From CAYSWK01 sp964434735 (GTDB lineage Archaea > Micrarchaeota > Micrarchaeia > Anstonellales > Bilamarchaeaceae): a DNA stretch of 8,479 nucleotides. The stretch spans positions 1-8,479 of the forward strand of contig CAYSWK010000038.1 of NCBI GenBank assembly GCA_964434735.1. Direction: 5' to 3'. Position 1 is the first letter of the stretch; each line of letters starts with the position of its first letter. Both the position numbers and the translations under genes were made by a program. This document shows positions 5,369-8,479 of the stretch, in pieces. The notes beneath the pieces are model-generated. The model worked only from the letters and a program-made list of their open reading frames with translations, searched no databases and was not told where the DNA came from.

Positions 5369-6723
5369 TTATCTATTTTCATTTGTATCATCAATTCGCG
5401 TGCTTGTTCAAACAATGCTTTTGCGTCTTCAAGATTATGTGCTTCAAATTGCGTTGCGCCGGCTTGGATCAATGAACATATTGACTTTCCGCCTATTTCC
5501 TGTTGCACGTAGTCTTGCGTTTTTCCAAGTTCTTCTGCCACGAATGTCGGTTGGTTTGAATTGACAAACAAGCAAAGGAAATTAAGCTGATGAAGTGCCT
5601 TTGCTTTGAGTGCGGTTGCCTCTTTTCCAAGTCGGATTGCTTCTTCATCAGTTGTTGCTTCTTCTTGCGCTTCTTTTTTACGTGATATTGCACGAATGGT
5701 TGCATACAACTCACGATAACGGTTCATCATCCTATCGTGCTTATCGCCGGCATCAAAAAATTTAGCATTTGCTTGCATCCCTTCAAGAATGCGTGGAAGA
5801 AGTTCAGGGTCCCTCTCAAGTAAGTATGCTTCCACACGGCCAAGGATATCGAGGCGTTTTTGGTCGGTCGTCAAAAATCGGTACATTTCTTCCGTCTTTT
5901 CAGCCCAAAATGAAACTTTTGCAAAAAGCCACCTATCACGCTCAACACGAAGTGCGCATTCTCGCTCATGTGCAAGTTCTGCAATATTTTTTACGTCCTT
6001 GTCCCGCCAGGTAGCCAAACGGTTGCGTACGGAAACAAGTACTGCTAAACCACGAGAAATTTCATATTCCCTATCCCGCCCGGGCTCCATTCCTTTTGCT
6101 TTTTCAAACCTAGAAATCGAATCCGCAAGCCGTTTTCGTGCAAGGAGCCGTTTAACTACGACGCGTTTTTTTGAAAGATGCTCTTTATCAAAGCCTTTAA
6201 GCAACTTAATCAAGTCATCAAGCCCATCATTTGTCATCGCAGGCTTGTCTGCAGCAAAAAGATTCCATTCCGTAAGAGTATTAACAAGCGCTTCTGCAGC
6301 CTTGACTTCCTTTTCATACCCTTCAAAAACATGAGTAAGCGTTCGTACGGCAGAAAGGATATGCGTATCAAACACAAGCCATTTTCGATCTACACACTGC
6401 GTTCTAAGTTCACCTTCAAACGTTTTTACATCAGTTTTTACCTGTGCAAAACGGGCGTCAATTGCTTTTTCATCCTCAACGCGAAACCCAAGTGAAACAA
6501 ACCAGCCATCAATAAATACACGGTAGACCCAAGGAAGCTGAGTTTCCTTTGGCTCGCCAATTGCGGTACGACCGACCATGGATTCGCCACTTCCTCTTCG
6601 GCGTGACTCATGAACCACTTTAGCAACTTGCCCAAATTCCGTTCGCTGATTTGCGCGAGCTTGTCCTTGACGAGCGGTTTCTGCACGTGCTTCAGCAGGA
6701 TTTCTAATGGATCTAAAAGTCAT
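5365..6723 (-). CDS. Uncharacterised 452-aa helical protein, first gene of the cassette
   Basis: Not recognised. 452 aa from the ATG at 6723 (MTFRSIRN); an in-frame GTG at 6732 is less likely. Residues 1-60 are Arg/Gln/Gly/Ala-rich and probably disordered and basic. Residues 64-82 (LPWVYRVF then GWFVSLGF) form a hydrophobic, aromatic strand-like segment. From about 84 to 452 the protein is almost wholly predicted helix, rich in E/K/R/A/L, with helical pairs at 165-215, 245-300 and 330-385. The last 40 residues (AGATQFEAHNLEDAKALFEQARELM) look like a tetratricopeptide-type helix pair. No nuclease, ATPase, kinase or metal motif is visible, and there is no signal peptide or membrane span. It begins the operon: a TATA box lies about 27-33 bases upstream of the ATG and a palindrome lies between them. 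A scaffold or adaptor role for the two following proteins is possible, but this is only inference. Confidence 0.78.
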   Translation of the reverse strand: MTFRSIRNPAEARAETARQGQARANQRTEFGQVAKVVHESRRRGSGESMVGRTAIGEPKETQLPWVYRVFIDGWFVSLGFRVEDEKAIDARFAQVKTDVKTFEGELRTQCVDRKWLVFDTHILSAVRTLTHVFEGYEKEVKAAEALVNTLTEWNLFAADKPAMTNDGLDDLIKLLKGFDKEHLSKKRVVVKRLLARKRLADSISRFEKAKGMEPGRDREYEISRGLAVLVSVRNRLATWRDKDVKNIAELAHERECALRVERDRWLFAKVSFWAEKTEEMYRFLTTDQKRLDILGRVEAYLLERDPELLPRILEGMQANAKFFDAGDKHDRMMNRYRELYATIRAISRKKEAQEEATTDEEAIRLGKEATALKAKALHQLNFLCLFVNSNQPTFVAEELGKTQDYVQQEIGGKSICSLIQAGATQFEAHNLEDAKALFEQARELMIQMKIDK

Positions 6724-6727
6724 AAAA

Positions 6728-6740
6728 ATCACGTAACGTG
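6728..6740 (-). promoter_or_regulatory. GTGAT element and CACGT-A-ACGTG palindrome before the cassette
   Basis: Bases 6730-6740 form a perfect inverted repeat with half-sites CACGT and ACGTG around one central base. It sits between the TATA box and the ATG at 6723, close to the expected transcription start, where an archaeal repressor could bind. The minus-strand GTGAT at 6728-6732 overlaps its edge and sits four bases before the ATG, as in the next two genes. If transcription starts near 6725, as the TATA spacing suggests, this GTGAT would not be in the mRNA. Confidence 0.35.
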
Positions 6741-6749
6741 GTAAAATAG

Positions 6750-6756
6750 TTATAAA
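6750..6756 (-). promoter_or_regulatory. TATA box of the three-gene cassette
   Basis: TTTATAA on the minus strand, in the roughly 50 bp between the surface-protein stop and the ATG at 6723. The core TATA begins 31 bases before that ATG, which places the start of transcription within a few bases of the ATG. It implies the cassette has its own promoter and is not merely a continuation of the surface-protein transcript. Confidence 0.55.
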
Positions 6757-6765
6757 GAGGGTTTT

Positions 6766-6770
6766 AAAAA
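6766..6770 (-). terminator. Possible T-tract terminator after the surface-protein gene
   Basis: The minus strand reads CCTTTTTAAAA starting a few bases beyond the TAA at 6775-6777. A short U-tract like this can end archaeal transcripts. It is followed by the cassette's TATA box, consistent with separate transcription units. Confidence 0.35.
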
Positions 6771-6774
6771 GGAT

Positions 6775-8479
6775 TTATTTTTTCAAACGAAATAGTATGA
6801 AAAGAGTTAATGCACCTAATACGCACAATAAGATGAATAATAGCAAGCCATCCAATGCATTCTCTTTTGGTTTTTCTCTAATAGATTCTAGAATCGAAAC
6901 TTTTTGAATAACTCTTTCTTGTTCTGAAAAAACCAAGGCCATGCGTGCCAAAGAAGTTGCATTCTCATAATCTCCTACTTCAAAAGCTTTCTTTGCTTGT
7001 TCATATGCTCTTAACGCTTTTTGTGCATTAGGAGTAGTAATATCAGATATATCTCTAAAAGAATCCTTAATTTGATCAAAAAGTGCTTGGACTTCTTCTC
7101 TTAAAGCGATATTTTCAACTGGAATGACTCCATCAGAAAACGCTTCTCCCGCAAGGGGCAATTCTTCTGGTTCTAAGGGCAATACATTTTCCTCTTCAGG
7201 TTCCAAAGGAACATCTACGGCTTCCTGCTCAACTTGTCCCTGCTCATCTAATCCAGATTCTGATACTGCGTACTCAAATTCCTCAGTAACAGGGACATGA
7301 CCGCGCACTCGGACGACTGCCTCATAAGATCCGTATTCCAAAAGAGAAAGGGGAACTTCAAGAACCCCGTTCCTGTCAGTTGACCCTTCAAACACTTCAC
7401 CAGAATACGGGTCAACAAGAAGAAGACTAATGTCTGCTTCGGTAGGTTCACCATCCAGTTCAACTGAAATTCTCAGCAACTCATCCGTGAATTCAATGCC
7501 AACTGAAACTTCCTTTGATCGAATTTCACTATCATCGTCACTAGAACTTGAAGGTGGTGAAGATGAAGATGCACTTACGTTGAAGAAATACATTCCGTTT
7601 ATTCTTAAATTTCCTCCCGTATCATTTGAATAAAAGGTAACATTGTAAACACCATCTGCCAGTGTAAGAGTGGTGTTGGCACAGCTTGAGAGTGAAGTAT
7701 TGGCTGCACCATTAAGAGAATACACACACGTTTCTACACCAAACAAAGGATCTGAAACAGTGAAATCAAAGGCAACGCTTGAGGTGTTGTACTGAGTATT
7801 ATTGATGGGACTTTCAATTGACAGCGTTGGTCCAGTTGAATCAACAGTGAAATTGATCTGGGTTGAAACGTTCAAATTCCCAACCGTATCATTTGCAAAG
7901 AAGATAATGGTGTGCCTTCCTTCTGCAGGGCTCTTTGTAGTATTGGCACAGTTGGACAACGTATTATTTGAACCTCCATCCAATGAATAAGAACAGGTTG
8001 CGCTGGTGAGGTTTTCAGAAACGATGTAGTTAAATGCAACTGAACCGGTAAAGTTTGAATTATTTGTTGGGGACTGAACAAATAATAATGGCTTATAGAC
8101 ATCGATAGTGAAATTATGAACAAGAGAACTTGCTGTTTGTAAAGCCGTATTATTTAAGTGCAGTTGCAAATAATGTTTACCAAACCCAGGTGCAAGCGTA
8201 GTATTTTGACAGGTGGGCAAAGAAACATTCGCTCCACCGTCAAGAGAGTACTTACAAATATCCGTACCAAAACCATTAATATCAAAATCTAATGAAATAT
8301 TATTACTTGAAAAATTAGATGAGTTAGAAGGATTTACTAATGTAATTGTTAATGGGCAAACAAACGTACTATCCGTTTCTAAACCTGAATATGTTTGCCA
8401 TTGACTGTAATTATATCGAGGAGTATTATTATAGAATAACCCCCACGTACAGGTTTCGAATTGGAACGTATTGAAATTT
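6775..8479 (-). CDS. Large cell-surface protein with cysteine-paired beta repeats and C-terminal membrane anchor (5' end missing)
   Basis: The frame is open from the TAA at 6775 to the right edge, giving at least 567 codons; the real start and any signal peptide lie beyond the window. A TTG at 8220 is an internal Leu codon, not a start. Order from the N-terminal side: an aromatic-rich segment (edge to about 8353), three Ig-like repeats (8352-7576), a Ser/Pro/Asp linker (7575-7525), a strand-rich domain resembling carboxypeptidase-regulatory or CNA-B folds (7518-7267), an acidic Glu/Pro linker (7263-7123), a helical segment with a TPR-like pair (7110-6871), and one membrane span (6852-6787) followed by RLKK. 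About twenty N-x-S/T sequons lie mainly in the repeats. This is a type I membrane topology: glycosylated ectodomain outside, short basic tail inside. Adhesion or host contact is plausible but not shown. DPANN surface proteins often have this design. Confidence 0.88.
   Translation of the reverse strand, partial: NFNTFQFETCTWGLFYNNTPRYNYSQWQTYSGLETDSTFVCPLTITLVNPSNSSNFSSNNISLDFDINGFGTDICKYSLDGGANVSLPTCQNTTLAPGFGKHYLQLHLNNTALQTASSLVHNFTIDVYKPLLFVQSPTNNSNFTGSVAFNYIVSENLTSATCSYSLDGGSNNTLSNCANTTKSPAEGRHTIIFFANDTVGNLNVSTQINFTVDSTGPTLSIESPINNTQYNTSSVAFDFTVSDPLFGVETCVYSLNGAANTSLSSCANTTLTLADGVYNVTFYSNDTGGNLRINGMYFFNVSASSSSPPSSSSDDDSEIRSKEVSVGIEFTDELLRISVELDGEPTEADISLLLVDPYSGEVFEGSTDRNGVLEVPLSLLEYGSYEAVVRVRGHVPVTEEFEYAVSESGLDEQGQVEQEAVDVPLEPEEENVLPLEPEELPLAGEAFSDGVIPVENIALREEVQALFDQIKDSFRDISDITTPNAQKALRAYEQAKKAFEVGDYENATSLARMALVFSEQERVIQKVSILESIREKPKENALDGLLLFILLCVLGALTLFILFRLKK
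7576..8352 (-). repeat. Three tandem ~87-residue repeats in the surface protein
   Basis: Units lie at about 8095-8352, 7831-8094 and 7576-7830 (86, 88 and 85 residues). Each opens with a pattern like SPxNNSNF, and has a central C-x-YSL-(D/N)-G-x-x-N-x-x-L-x-x-C-x-NTT block (8197-8256, 7936-7995, 7669-7728). Units two and three also have a later N-D-T-x-GNL block. The two cysteines, 15 residues apart in every unit, probably form a disulfide. The cysteine blocks are spaced 261 and 267 bases apart. The DNA copies have diverged, so this is an old protein-domain duplication. Confidence 0.85.

Noticed and set aside
5789..6334. Plus-strand open frame of 181 codons inside the 452-aa gene
   Set aside because: It is fully antisense, with Ser/Arg-rich composition typical of the complement of a Glu/Lys/Arg-coding gene, and no initiation signals.
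8218..8220. TTG as start of the surface protein
   Set aside because: The frame stays open to the window edge and the upstream residues complete the first repeat (C-x-YSLDGG), so this is an internal leucine.

Overview
The window looks like a stretch of an archaeal chromosome, most likely from a small-genome (DPANN-type) lineage. The domain assignment is firm. The window encodes both subunits of the archaeal/eukaryotic primase (PriS and PriL) and a deoxyhypusine synthase. It has TATA-box promoters placed for leaderless transcription. Internal operon genes have GTGAT-type ribosome binding sites that match an archaeal 16S 3' end. The lineage within Archaea is only a guess, based on gene style and the repeat-rich, C-terminally anchored surface protein.

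Layout from left to right. Positions 1-92 are non-coding; bases 5-35 look like the last repeat of a CRISPR array lying beyond the left edge. On the minus strand follow priS (93-1187) and priL (1187-2155), overlapping by one base, then a small multi-pass membrane protein (2171-2710) and deoxyhypusine synthase (2747-3625). Transcription runs right to left. A single TATA element at 3649-3654 can serve both deoxyhypusine synthase and a divergent 29-codon, lysine-rich small gene (3687-3776, plus strand). That small gene ends 6 bp from the convergent end of the next cluster.

The right half is a tight three-gene minus-strand cassette with no recognisable family: a 452-aa helical protein (5365-6723), a 215-aa protein (4712-5359) and a 301-aa protein (3783-4688). 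It has its own TATA box and a short palindrome near the expected transcription start. Upstream, separated by about 50 bp and a T-tract, is the 3' part of a large surface-protein gene (6775 to beyond the right edge). It has three roughly 87-residue cysteine-paired repeats, many N-glycosylation sequons, a Ser-rich linker, an acidic linker and a C-terminal membrane anchor.

The left half is core information processing: primer synthesis, and hypusine modification of the translation factor aIF5A. The right half is lineage-specific. The three-gene cassette is the best candidate for an undescribed system, but nothing in the sequence fixes its function. No stretch over 300 bp lacks a gene, and I saw no tRNA, rRNA or insertion sequence.
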